The notes under the pieces were generated by a model. The model saw only the letters and a list, made by a program, of their open reading frames with translations. It was not told where the DNA came from and did no database searches. Shown piece by piece: positions 1 to 8,800 of a stretch of DNA of 64,000 nucleotides. This DNA is from Aliikangiella sp965214955 (GTDB lineage Bacteria; Pseudomonadota; Gammaproteobacteria; Enterobacterales; Kangiellaceae): assembly GCA_965214955.1 (NCBI GenBank), contig CBDCCU010000009.1:930001-994000 (forward strand), written 5' to 3'. The position numbers and the translations under genes are program-made. Position 1 is the stretch's first letter; the number at the start of each line of letters is the position of its first letter.

Positions 1-40
1 AATCAGTAGGTCGAGAGTTCGAGTCCCTCAGTCGGCACCA
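1..40 (+). tRNA. thrU: tRNA-Thr (probably TGT), 3' part only
   Basis: Only the 3' side is in the window: the base run after the anticodon, the T-arm with GTTCGAGTCC, an acceptor strand GTCGGC, and an encoded CCA ending at 40. The AATCAGT anticodon-arm strand and the position ahead of Tyr, Gly and Thr tRNAs match the first tRNA-Thr of the E. coli thrU-tyrU-glyT-thrT-tufB operon. The anticodon itself lies outside the window, so TGT is inferred from gene order. Confidence 0.75.
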
Positions 41-47
41 TTATTTA

Positions 48-77
48 AACGGCGTGTTTATTGTTAAACACGCCGTT
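48..77 (+). other. Perfect 13-bp hairpin between tRNA genes
   Basis: AACGGCGTGTTTA (48-60) is followed by a TTGT loop and its exact complement (65-77). There is no real T-tract after it, so it is more likely a processing or partial-termination element between tRNA-Thr and tRNA-Tyr than a strong terminator. The structure is read from sequence; the function is inferred. Confidence 0.6.
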
Positions 78-244
78 GTCTTAACTTAAGTAGTCTAGTT
101 ATTAACAATAAAGCTAGGAAATAACCAACTTAAGTTAAGAGATTAAAAAATATGCCAAAGAGTTCGTTAAAATGTCTTGCAATTTAAGGCATCTATTGTC
201 AGAATTCGCGGCTTCCAGCAAAACGAGTGCTGGTAAATACTTTC

Positions 245-328
245 GGTGGGGTTCCCGAGTGGCCAAAGGGATCAGACTGTAAATCTGACGCGAAAGCTTC
301 GGTGGTTCGAATCCACCCCCCACCACCA
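245..328 (+). tRNA. tyrU: tRNA-Tyr (GTA)
   Basis: An 84-base class II tRNA with acceptor GGTGGGG pairing CCCCACC, anticodon GTA in ACTGTAAATC, a long variable arm (GCGAAAGCTTC), a TTCGAATCC T-loop and an encoded CCA. It is second in the Thr-Tyr-Gly-Thr cluster ahead of tuf. Confidence 0.95.
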
Positions 329-443
329 TGATTTATTAGGTTTATCAAGTTGTTAAATCTAATGGCTGTAATTGTTTGTTGTAATGAGTGCTGTGGCTAC
401 CTATAGCAAAGTTTAAAAGCTTGCTGAGTAGACGCAACAAGCG

Positions 444-517
<74 letters not shown>

Positions 518-531
518 AATTCGAACAAACT

Positions 532-607
532 GCCGATATGGCTCAGGTGGTAGAGCGCACCCTTGGTAAGGGTGAGGTCACCAGTTCGAATCTGGTTATC
601 GGCACCA
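532..607 (+). tRNA. thrT: tRNA-Thr (GGT)
   Basis: A 76-base tRNA with acceptor GCCGATA pairing TATCGGC, anticodon GGT in CCTTGGTAAGG, T-arm AGTTCGAATCT and an encoded CCA. It is the last tRNA before tuf and probably part of the same transcript. Confidence 0.95.
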
Positions 608-723
608 TATTTTACCCGGAACAATCGATTGTTGTTCTGGGTTTAGTTATGTTTAGGGCTTTGCCTTAACTTAAGCTAAGAATCTTAAACTATAGAAATT
701 GTAAAACTCTTTTGGAGGCATTT

Positions 724-1914
724 ATGTCTAAAGAAAAATTTGAACGTACCAAACCCCATGTCAATGTAGGAACAATCGGCCACGTTGACCATGGTAAAAC
801 CACTTTAACAGCAGCCATGTGTACAGTATTGTCAGCGGCTTTTGGTGGAGAGCAAAAAGCATTTGACGAAATTGATAATGCACCAGAAGAGAAAGAGCGT
901 GGTATTACCATAGCGACTTCACATGTTGAGTATGAAACCGAAGGTCGTCACTACGCACACGTAGACTGCCCAGGGCATGCTGACTATGTTAAAAACATGA
1001 TTACTGGTGCGGCTCAAATGGACGGCGCAATCTTAGTTTGCTCAGCAGCCGATGGCCCCATGCCACAAACGCGTGAGCACATTCTATTATCACGTCAGGT
1101 TGGTGTACCAAAGATTATCGTATTCTTAAACAAATGCGACATGGTTGATGACGAAGAATTATTAGAGCTAGTAGAAATGGAAGTCCGTGAGTTATTAGAC
1201 GCCTACGAATTCCCAGGTGATGACACACCTATCATCAAAGGCTCAGCACTTAAAGCATTAGAAGGCGACGAGAGCGACATTGGTAAAGGCGCAATCTTAG
1301 AATTAGCTGCTGCTTTAGATTCATACATTCCAGAGCCAGAGCGTGACATCGACCGTGATTTCATCATGCCGATTGAAGATGTATTCTCAATTTCAGGTCG
1401 TGGTACGGTTGTAACAGGTCGTATCGAAAAAGGTATCATCAACGTTGGTGAAGAAGTTGAAATTGTTGGTATTAAAGATACAACAAAAACAACGGTAACT
1501 GGTGTTGAAATGTTCCGTAAGCTTCTTGATGAAGGTCGTGCTGGTGACAATGTTGGTATCTTATTACGTGGAACTAAGCGTGAAGATGTAGAGCGTGGTC
1601 AAGTATTATCAAAGCCAGGTTCAATTACTCCGCACACTAAGTTTGAAGCAGAAGTTTATATCTTAAGCAAAGATGAAGGTGGTCGTCATACGCCATTCTT
1701 TAAAGGTTACCGTCCACAGTTCTACTTCCGTACTACTGATGTAACAGGTGCTTGTGAACTTCCAGAAGGCGTAGAAATGGTTATGCCTGGTGACAACATC
1801 AAGATGGAAATTGAATTAATTGCACCGATTGCGATGGACGAAGGTTTACGCTTTGCTATCCGTGAAGGTGGCCGTACTGTAGGTGCGGGTGTTGTTGCTA
1901 AGATCATTGCTTAA
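724..1914 (+). CDS. tufB: Elongation factor Tu, copy 1
   Basis: EF-Tu delivers aminoacyl-tRNA to the ribosomal A site in a GTP-dependent way. The protein is 396 residues. The GTP-binding motifs are visible: GHVDHGKTT (residues 19-27), DCPGHADY (about 81-88) and NKCD (about 136-139), followed by the two beta-barrel domains. I start at the ATG at 724, eight bases after GGAGG, which gives the normal MSKEKFERTK start; an in-frame upstream ATG would add four odd residues. It follows the tRNA cluster as E. coli tufB does. The protein is identical to the second copy at 17695, and the first 479 bases are identical too. Confidence 0.97.
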   Translation: MSKEKFERTKPHVNVGTIGHVDHGKTTLTAAMCTVLSAAFGGEQKAFDEIDNAPEEKERGITIATSHVEYETEGRHYAHVDCPGHADYVKNMITGAAQMDGAILVCSAADGPMPQTREHILLSRQVGVPKIIVFLNKCDMVDDEELLELVEMEVRELLDAYEFPGDDTPIIKGSALKALEGDESDIGKGAILELAAALDSYIPEPERDIDRDFIMPIEDVFSISGRGTVVTGRIEKGIINVGEEVEIVGIKDTTKTTVTGVEMFRKLLDEGRAGDNVGILLRGTKREDVERGQVLSKPGSITPHTKFEAEVYILSKDEGGRHTPFFKGYRPQFYFRTTDVTGACELPEGVEMVMPGDNIKMEIELIAPIAMDEGLRFAIREGGRTVGAGVVAKIIA

Positions 1915-1933
1915 AGCATTGATAACAGTTTAG

Positions 1934-1955
1934 AGCAGTCTCATTTGAGGCTGCT
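1934..1955 (+). terminator. Hairpin after tuf copy 1
   Basis: AGCAGTCTC (1934-1942) pairs with GAGGCTGCT (1947-1955) across a 4-base loop, with one G-T pair. Only a short T run (1955-1957) follows and tRNA-Trp begins 12 bases later, so it may be a partial terminator or a processing stem. Confidence 0.4.
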
Positions 1956-1966
1956 TTGAAAATTGC

Positions 1967-2042
1967 AGGCCAATGGCTCAATTGGTAGAGCAGCGGTCTC
2001 CAAAACCGCAGGTTGGGGGTTCGAGTCCCTCTTGGCCTGCCA
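1967..2042 (+). tRNA. trpT: tRNA-Trp (CCA)
   Basis: A 76-base tRNA with acceptor AGGCCAA pairing TTGGCCT, anticodon CCA in GTCTCCAAAAC, T-arm GGTTCGAGTCC and an encoded CCA. A tRNA-Trp between tuf and secE is a common arrangement in non-enteric gammaproteobacteria. Confidence 0.95.
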
Positions 2043-2135
2043 CTGCATTTTCAGCTGTTGATTAATTATTGGTTAATCAAAAGTTAAAAAGTTAGATTTT
2101 AGTTAAGTTGTTTATATAGTTATCGGTTGAATTAC

Positions 2136-2510
2136 ATGAGTGCACAAGAACAAGCTCCATCATCGTCTTTCGATGTTATCAAGTGGATTTTAGCCATTGT
2201 TGCTTTAGCAGCGGCAGTCTATGCTAATCACTACTTGGTAGACGGTTCAGTATTGATCCGTGCGGGAGTAATTATTGCGCTAGTGGCTGTAGGTTTAGGC
2301 ATTGGTTTTTCTACAACCAAAGGTAAAACTGGACTGGCTTTCGCTAAAGAAGCACGCATTGAAGCGAGAAAAGTAGTATGGCCAACCAGACAGGAAACTA
2401 TACAAACAACATTAATTATTATTGTATCAGTTGCACTCGTTTCCCTACTTCTTTGGGGGATGGATGCAATTATTGTTCGCATTGTTAACTTCCTAACCGT
2501 TAAAGGCTAA
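2136..2510 (+). CDS. secE: Preprotein translocase subunit SecE
   Basis: SecE is the clamp subunit of the SecYEG channel in the inner membrane. The 124-residue protein has three hydrophobic segments (about residues 14-32, 38-56 and 88-116), as in the three-TM enterobacterial form. The conserved cytoplasmic SecE region lies before the last segment: EARKVVWPTRQETIQTT. I use the ATG at 2136 (MSAQEQ); a TTG three codons upstream is also in frame. No strong ribosome binding site is seen for either. It is followed five bases later by nusG, the usual secE-nusG pair. Confidence 0.93.
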   Translation: MSAQEQAPSSSFDVIKWILAIVALAAAVYANHYLVDGSVLIRAGVIIALVAVGLGIGFSTTKGKTGLAFAKEARIEARKVVWPTRQETIQTTLIIIVSVALVSLLLWGMDAIIVRIVNFLTVKG

Positions 2511-2515
2511 TTAAT

Positions 2516-3049
2516 ATGTCTCTTAGATGGTATGTGGTTCAGGCTTATTCGGGTTACGAAAATAAAGTTCGCAATCTACTTGAAGAGCGTGTGAAGCTTC
2601 ACGGTTTAGAAGAAAAATTTGGTCAGATTTTAGTGCCTACCGAAGAAGTGGTAGAAATGAAGGCTGGTCAAAAGCGCAAAAGCGAAAGAAAATTTTTTCC
2701 TGGCTATGTATTAGTCGAAATGGAAATGGCGGATGAGTCTTGGCATTTAGTTCGAGAAACTCCGCGAGTTTTAGGTTTTATTGGTGGAACCAGTGATCGT
2801 CCTGCGCCAATTAGTCAAAAAGAGGCCGATGCTATTTTAAATCGTCTTGAAGAATCGACTGATAAACCTAAACCAAAAACATTATTTGAAGCAGGTGAAG
2901 CCGTTAGAGTTATTGATGGCCCATTTGCTGATTTCAACGCGGTTGTTGAACAAGTGAATTACGAAAAGAGCCGTTTGCATGTATCTGTTATGATCTTCGG
3001 ACGCTCAACACCAGTAGAACTGGACTTTAGTCAGGTAGAAAAAGGCTAA
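2516..3049 (+). CDS. nusG: Transcription termination/antitermination protein NusG
   Basis: NusG binds the RNA polymerase clamp, couples transcription to translation and assists Rho. The 177-residue length is normal. The N-terminal NGN domain begins RWYVVQAYSGYENKV and contains the FFPGYVLVEM strand; the C-terminal KOW domain holds GEAVRVIDGPFADFNAVV (about residues 128-145). It sits directly behind secE and is followed by a hairpin with eight T residues, so secE-nusG is probably its own transcription unit. Confidence 0.96.
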   Translation: MSLRWYVVQAYSGYENKVRNLLEERVKLHGLEEKFGQILVPTEEVVEMKAGQKRKSERKFFPGYVLVEMEMADESWHLVRETPRVLGFIGGTSDRPAPISQKEADAILNRLEESTDKPKPKTLFEAGEAVRVIDGPFADFNAVVEQVNYEKSRLHVSVMIFGRSTPVELDFSQVEKG

Positions 3050-3086
3050 TACTCAAGCTTTAAGTGAGTAAACAATTTAATTGAAA

Positions 3087-3118
3087 CAACCATAGCTTAG
3101 GCTGTGGGTGTTTTTTTT
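3087..3118 (+). terminator. Rho-independent terminator after nusG
   Basis: CCATAGC (3090-3096) pairs with GCTGTGG (3101-3107) with one G-T pair and a 4-base loop, followed by eight T residues (3111-3118). It separates secE-nusG from the ribosomal protein genes. Confidence 0.75.
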
Positions 3119-3205
3119 ACGTTAAAAAAAAGGGGAGCTAATTAGCTTACTTTTATTGTAAATAAAGGCAACTAATCAGCGTTTGAACCCACAATGAGGT
3201 GAAAA

Positions 3206-3634
3206 ATGGCTAAGAAAGTCGAAGCTTATATTAAGCTACAAGTTGGCGCCGGTATGGCGAATCCTAGTCCACCAGTTGGTCCTGCATTAGGTCAACACGG
3301 TGTGAACATCATGGAATTTTGTAAAGCATTTAATGCGGCTACAGATAAAGTGGAAAAAGGTTTACCGATTCCAGTTGTTATTTCTGTTTACAGTGATCGC
3401 AGTTTTACATTTGTAACCAAAACTCCACCTGCCTCTATTTTAATTAAGAAGGCAGTTGGCATTAAGTCGGGTAGTGGTCGCCCTAACTCTGAAAAAGTGG
3501 GCAAGATCACTCGCGCTCAGTTAGAAGAAATTGCTAACACTAAAGAGCCTGATTTAACCGCAGCTGATATGGATGCTGCAGTAAGAACATTGGCGGGTAC
3601 TGCTCGTTCAATGGGCGTAGATGTGGAGGGTTAA
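3206..3634 (+). CDS. rplK: 50S ribosomal protein L11
   Basis: L11 forms the GTPase-associated centre with 23S rRNA and L10. The 142-residue length is standard. The proline-rich switch region PSPPVGPALGQHGVNIMEFC is clear near residues 20-40, and the C-terminal rRNA-binding domain carries KSGSGRPNSEKVGKIT. A GAGGTG ribosome binding site sits just before the ATG. The gene ends four bases before rplA. The leader (3119-3205) contains the palindrome AGCTAATTAGCT at 3136-3147, a possible but unproven part of an L1 target. Confidence 0.97.
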   Translation: MAKKVEAYIKLQVGAGMANPSPPVGPALGQHGVNIMEFCKAFNAATDKVEKGLPIPVVISVYSDRSFTFVTKTPPASILIKKAVGIKSGSGRPNSEKVGKITRAQLEEIANTKEPDLTAADMDAAVRTLAGTARSMGVDVEG

Positions 3635-3637
3635 TCA

Positions 3638-4339
3638 ATGGCTAAATTATCAAAGCGTCAAAAGCTAATTAACGAAAAAATTGATAGAACTAAAGTTTAT
3701 TCTTTAGAAGAGGCAATCAACGTACTTAAAGAAGTTTCTTCTGTTAAGTTTGTTGAGTCTGTAGATGTTGCCGTTAACTTAGGGGTTGACCCAAGAAAAT
3801 CGGATCAAGTGGTTCGTGGTGCGACTGTATTGCCAAACGGCACAGGTAAAGATGTTCGCGTTGCGGTATTTACCCAAGGTCCTAACGCCGATGCGGCAAA
3901 AGAAGCCGGTGCTGACATTGTTGGTATGGACGACTTAGCTGACGAAGTTAAAAAAGGCAACTTAGACTTTGATGTTGTTATCGCTAGCCCAGATGCAATG
4001 CGTGTTGTTGGTCAATTAGGTCAAATCTTAGGCCCACGTGGTTTAATGCCTAATCCTAAAGTTGGCACAGTAACCCCTGATGTTGCCACTGCGGTTAAAA
4101 ACGCAAAAGCCGGTCAAGTTCAATACCGTACTGACAAAGCAGGTATCATCCACGCTATCGTTGGTAAAGTAAGCTTTGAGCCAGCGCAATTACAAGAAAA
4201 CATTAGTGCGCTTATCGGCGCGTTGAAGAAGTCAAAACCTGCTTCAGCAAAAGGTACCTTTTTTAAGAAACTGTCTATCAGCACAACCATGGGACCTGGT
4301 GTTTCTGTTGATGTTGCGACAGTTGATCTTAAGGATTAG
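3638..4339 (+). CDS. rplA: 50S ribosomal protein L1
   Basis: L1 builds the mobile stalk at the ribosomal E site and in E. coli represses its own L11-L1 message. The 233-residue protein has the signature around VGQLGQILGPRGLMPNPK (near residues 126-143) and the normal end SISTTMGPGVSVDVATVD. It is three bases downstream of rplK, so the two genes are probably translated together. Confidence 0.97.
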   Translation: MAKLSKRQKLINEKIDRTKVYSLEEAINVLKEVSSVKFVESVDVAVNLGVDPRKSDQVVRGATVLPNGTGKDVRVAVFTQGPNADAAKEAGADIVGMDDLADEVKKGNLDFDVVIASPDAMRVVGQLGQILGPRGLMPNPKVGTVTPDVATAVKNAKAGQVQYRTDKAGIIHAIVGKVSFEPAQLQENISALIGALKKSKPASAKGTFFKKLSISTTMGPGVSVDVATVDLKD

Positions 4340-4424
4340 TTTGAAGGCAATTTGATTGACTAAGGTTAGTCAAATTGTTGGAGAGCTTGGGCGCTTAGTT
4401 AAAAATTAATTTAAATTAATGATT

Positions 4425-4530
4425 AGCTAAGTCCCGTCCTAGACCGTAGGTGAAGATCTTTTTTGTGGTATGCCTTTATGAGGTGATAAAAAAGATGGTC
4501 TTAAAAACAGCCTACGCAGACGGTGGTTCC
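4425..4530 (+). ncRNA. L10 leader (autoregulatory ribosomal RNA element)
   Basis: The untranslated region before rplJ has the recognisable E. coli L10-leader parts: GACCGTAGG (4442-4450) pairs with CCTACG in GCCTACGCAGACGGTGG (4510-4526), and an inner ATCTTTTTT / AAAAAAGAT helix (4457-4465 and 4488-4496) lies between them. In E. coli this folded RNA binds the L10-(L7/L12) complex and represses rplJL translation. The element is recognised by sequence and position; exact ends are approximate. Confidence 0.8.
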
Positions 4531-4656
4531 CGACTCAGATTACTGGGCGGTTCACCGTTTTACACTGGAGAAGTTAGTAATAGCTTTTCTGTTTTGTAAA
4601 CTCTCTGTTTGATTTTGTTCTGCAAAATTAATCAGACCTTTTGTGAGGTGAACAAC

Positions 4657-5184
4657 GTGGCACTTGGACTAGAAGGTAAAAAGCAGATTGTTGCAGAAGT
4701 TAACGAAATTGCTTCTGGCGCTTTATCTGCTGTACTTGCCGAGTATCGTGGCATGACGGTTGAACAAATGACCGCGCTACGTGTTAAGGCCCGTGAGAGT
4801 GGCGTCTACTTACGAGTAGTTCGTAATACTCTTGCTAAACGTGCTGTCGAAGATACTGAGTTTGCTTGTTTAAATGACGCTTTAGTTGGACAGGTTATCA
4901 GCGCTTACTCGCTTGAAGAACCTGGCGCTGCAGCAAGACTTGTTCGTGATTTTGCCAAAGATTGCGACAAATTAGTTGCTACTGCAGTTGCAGTTGGTGG
5001 AAAACTACATGGCCCTGAGCAATTAGAAGCCGTAGCTAAGCTACCAACCAAAGACGAAGCTATCGCTTCTTTGATGAGTGTAATGAATGGACCGGTAACC
5101 AAACTGGCACGTACATTAAACGAATTCCCATCGCGTATTACCCGAGTAATCAATGCGGTGAAAGAACAGAAGCAAGCAGCGTAA
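4657..5184 (+). CDS. rplJ: 50S ribosomal protein L10
   Basis: L10 anchors the L7/L12 dimers to the GTPase centre. I choose the GTG at 4657 (VALGLEGKKQIVAEV) because it gives 175 residues with the family start and has an AGGTG ribosome binding site six bases upstream (4646-4650); a longer reading from 4609 lies within the leader. The region RVVRNTLAKRAV and the helical C-terminus that binds L7/L12 are visible. It lies behind the L10 leader and is followed by rplL after 69 bases. Confidence 0.95.
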   Translation: MALGLEGKKQIVAEVNEIASGALSAVLAEYRGMTVEQMTALRVKARESGVYLRVVRNTLAKRAVEDTEFACLNDALVGQVISAYSLEEPGAAARLVRDFAKDCDKLVATAVAVGGKLHGPEQLEAVAKLPTKDEAIASLMSVMNGPVTKLARTLNEFPSRITRVINAVKEQKQAA

Positions 5185-5253
5185 TCGTATTTCGACAATA
5201 CGCTAAACGATTTAATTATTTTATTTTAAATTTTATACCCAGGAGAATGAGTA

Positions 5254-5628
5254 ATGGCTCTTTCTAAAGATGATATCTTAAATGCAATTGCTGAAATGTC
5301 AGTAATGGACGTTGTTGAACTAGTTGAAGCAATGGAAGAAAAATTTGGTGTTACTGCTGCTGCAGCTGCTGCTGTTGTTGCTGCACCAGCTGAAGGCGCA
5401 GCTGCTGCTGAAGAACAAACTGAGTTCGACGTAATCCTTAAAGGTTTCGGCGGTAACAAAGTTGCTGTAATCAAAGCGGTTCGTGGACTTACAGGTTTAG
5501 GCCTTAAAGAAGCGAAAGAAGCTGTTGAAGGCGCTCCAACACCTATCAAAGAAGGTGTAGAGAAAGCTGAAGCTGAAGACGTTAAAAAGCAGCTTGAAGA
5601 AGCAGGCGCTGAAGTAGAAATCAAGTAA
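5254..5628 (+). CDS. rplL: 50S ribosomal protein L7/L12
   Basis: This acidic stalk protein recruits translation factors. The 124-residue protein has the N-terminal dimerisation domain (to about residue 35), an alanine-rich hinge (about 37-55) and the C-terminal factor-binding domain with GLGLKEAKEAVEGAPTPIKE. An AGGAGA ribosome binding site precedes the ATG by eight bases. It is co-transcribed with rplJ and followed by an attenuator-like hairpin before rpoB. Confidence 0.97.
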   Translation: MALSKDDILNAIAEMSVMDVVELVEAMEEKFGVTAAAAAAVVAAPAEGAAAAEEQTEFDVILKGFGGNKVAVIKAVRGLTGLGLKEAKEAVEGAPTPIKEGVEKAEAEDVKKQLEEAGAEVEIK

Positions 5629-5660
5629 TTGATTGCTACTATTTAGCAAGCTTTAAGCAA

Positions 5661-5693
5661 ACCGGCTGGTGGCATTTTGCCTCCGGCCGTTTT
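5661..5693 (+). terminator. Attenuator-type hairpin between rplL and rpoB
   Basis: Bases 5663-5674 and 5678-5689 form a GC-rich stem with one T-T mismatch and a T3 loop, followed by four T residues. In E. coli a partial terminator at this place lowers rpoBC expression relative to rplJL. The hairpin is seen directly; the partial-termination role is by analogy. Confidence 0.7.
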
Positions 5694-5893
5694 GCCATTT
5701 AAAAAACTAGGTTTTATTCATATTTGATTGATACGAACTTGTTGATAAAAACTGACAAATGGAGTTGCGAATATCAACAGGTCAGCGGGGAGGAAGCCGC
5801 AATGTATATAACCACAGTCACGCGTTAATAGTCGGCTTAATCGTATCGAGAGCTGATTATAAAACATGAATTAAGGCTAACTGAGGAGCCCAG

Positions 5894-8800
5894 ATGGCAT
5901 ATTCATATACAGAAAAAAAACGGATCCGTAAGGATTTCGGTCTTAATAAAAGAGTATTGGACGTTCCCTACTTATTGGCAATCCAATTAAACTCTTATCG
6001 TTCATTTTTAAATGAAGATGATGTTGTAAATTCAGGATTAGAAAAAGCTTTTAAATCGGTTTTTCCTATTTCAAGTTATTCTGGTTCGGCGGCGTTAGAA
6101 TACTTAAGCTATTCTTTAGGCGAGCCAGTATTTGACGTTAAAGAATGTCAAATTAGAAGCGTAACTTATTCTGCTTCGTTAAAAGTAAAAATCCGCTTAG
6201 TTATTTACGATAAAGAAAGTAAAAACAAACAAATTAAAGAAGTTCGTGAGCAAGAAGTTTACATGGGCGAAATGCCTTTAATGACCGACAACGGTACTTT
6301 TGTTATTAATGGTACTGAACGTGTCATTGTTTCACAACTTCACAGAAGCCCCGGTGTTTTCTTTGATTCAGATAAAGGTAAAACTCACTCGTCGGGTAAA
6401 CTACTTTATAACGCGCGTGTTATTCCTTACCGTGGTTCTTGGTTAGATTTTGAATTCGATCCAAAAGATTGCTTATTTGTTCGTATTGATCGTCGTCGTA
6501 AATTACCTGCGACTATTCTTTTGCGCGCACTAGAATACACCACGCCAGAAATGCTTGAAATGTTCTACGATACCGATAGCGTAGAAATTGATAAAGATGG
6601 CATTTTTGCTTTGGATTTAATTCCAGAAAGACTGCGCGGCGAAACAGCCAACTTTGATATTAAAGGCAAGCGCGGCAAGGTGATTGTTGAAGCGGGTCGC
6701 CGTATTACGGTGCGACATATTAAAGAGCTTGAAAAAACCGGCATTAAGCAAATTGAAATTCCATCAGAGTTTTTAATTGGCAAAGCAGTTGCTAAAGAAA
6801 TTATTGATGAAGAAACCGGTGAAGTACTAGTTGAAGCTAACTCAGAAGTGACCGAAGAGTTGCTAGCAAAATTAGCCGAAGCCGAAATTAAGCATTTTGA
6901 AACCCTTTATACCAATGATTTAGACTGCGGACCTTATATTTCAGATACCTTAAGAATTGATCCATCAAATAGTAAGCTTGAGGCATTAATTGAAATTTAC
7001 CGCATGATGCGCCCAGGTGAGCCGCCAACTAAAGAGTCGGCAGAAGCGTTATTTGAAAATTTATTCTTCACCGATGAGCGTTACGATCTTTCGCGCGTTG
7101 GTCGCATGAAGTTTAATCGCCGTGTTGGTCGCGATAGTGATGAAGGCGAAGGCACTTTATCTAAGCAGGACATCATTGATGTAGTTAATACGTTGCTTGA
7201 TATCCGTAACGGTAAAGGCGAAGTGGATGATATTGATCACTTAGGTAACAGACGTATTCGTAGCGTTGGTGAAATGGCTGAAAACCAATTCCGTGTTGGT
7301 TTAGTGCGTGTTGAGCGTGCAGTTAAAGAGCGTTTGTCTATGGCAGAAGCCGACAACCTTATGCCGCAAGATTTAATTAACGCCAAGCCTGTTTCTGCGG
7401 CGATTAAAGAGTTCTTTGGTTCGAGCCAATTGTCTCAATTTATGGATCAAAACAACCCGCTTTCAGAAATTACTCATAAGCGTCGTGTTTCGGCATTAGG
7501 CCCTGGTGGTTTAACCCGTGAACGTGCTGGCTTTGAGGTTCGTGACGTACATCCAACTCACTATGGTCGTGTTTGTCCTATCGAAACCCCTGAGGGACCA
7601 AACATTGGTTTGATCAACTCGCTTTCTTGCTATGCACGTACTAATGATTATGGTTTCTTAGAAACCCCATATCGCCGTGTTGAAAATGGTCAAGCGACTG
7701 AGCAAATTGATTTCTTATCGGCAATTGATGAAGGTAAGTTCCACATCGCACAGGCGAATGTGACCTTAGATGATGACGGCAAAATGACCGAAGATTTAAT
7801 CTCTTGTCGTTTCCAAGGTGAATTTACTTTAACCACTGCTGACAACGTTCAATATATGGACGTATCGCCACAACAAATTGTGTCGGTTGCAGCCTCAATG
7901 ATCCCATTCCTAGAGCACGATGATGCGAACCGTGCATTAATGGGATCAAACATGCAACGTCAAGCGGTTCCAACTTTGCGTGCCGATAAGCCATTGGTTG
8001 GTACAGGCATGGAAAGGACAGTTGCGGTTGACTCTGGTGTTACCGTTGCGGCTAAACGCGGTGGTGTAATTGAGTTTGTTGATGCCAGCCGAATTGTGGT
8101 TCGCGTAAGTGATGAAGAAACCGTTACTGGCGAAGCTGGCGTTGATATTTACAACCTCACTAAATACACCCGCTCAAACCAAAACACTTGTATTAACCAG
8201 CGTCCTATTGTGAATGTTGGTGACGAGATTGGTCGCGGAGATGTATTAGCCGATGGCCCATCTACTGACCTTGGTGAATTAGCTCTTGGTCAAAACATGA
8301 AAATTGCTTTCATGCCTTGGAATGGTTACAACTTTGAGGATTCGATCTTAATCTCTGAAAATGTGGTTAAAGAAGACAGATTCACCAGTATTCATATTCA
8401 AGAACTGACCTGTATTGCTCGTGACACTAAATTAGGCTCAGAAGAAATTACCGCTGATATTCCTAACGTGGGTGAAAGCGCTTTAGCAAAACTTGACGAG
8501 TCGGGTATTGTTTATGTAGGTGCAGAAGTTAAAGCGGGTGATATTTTAGTGGGTAAAGTGACCCCTAAAGGCGAAACTCAGCTAACCCCAGAAGAAAAAC
8601 TTTTACGCGCTATTTTTGGTGAAAAAGCCTCTGATGTTAAAGATACTTCATTACGTGTTTCATCGGGCACGGTTGGTACGGTTATCGACGTGCAAGTTTT
8701 CACTCGCGATGGTGTTGAAAAAGATGCTCGCGCATTAGACATTGAAGCTTCAGAAGTGGCTCGTGCTAAGAAAGACTTAAATGACGAATTGGCTATTTTA

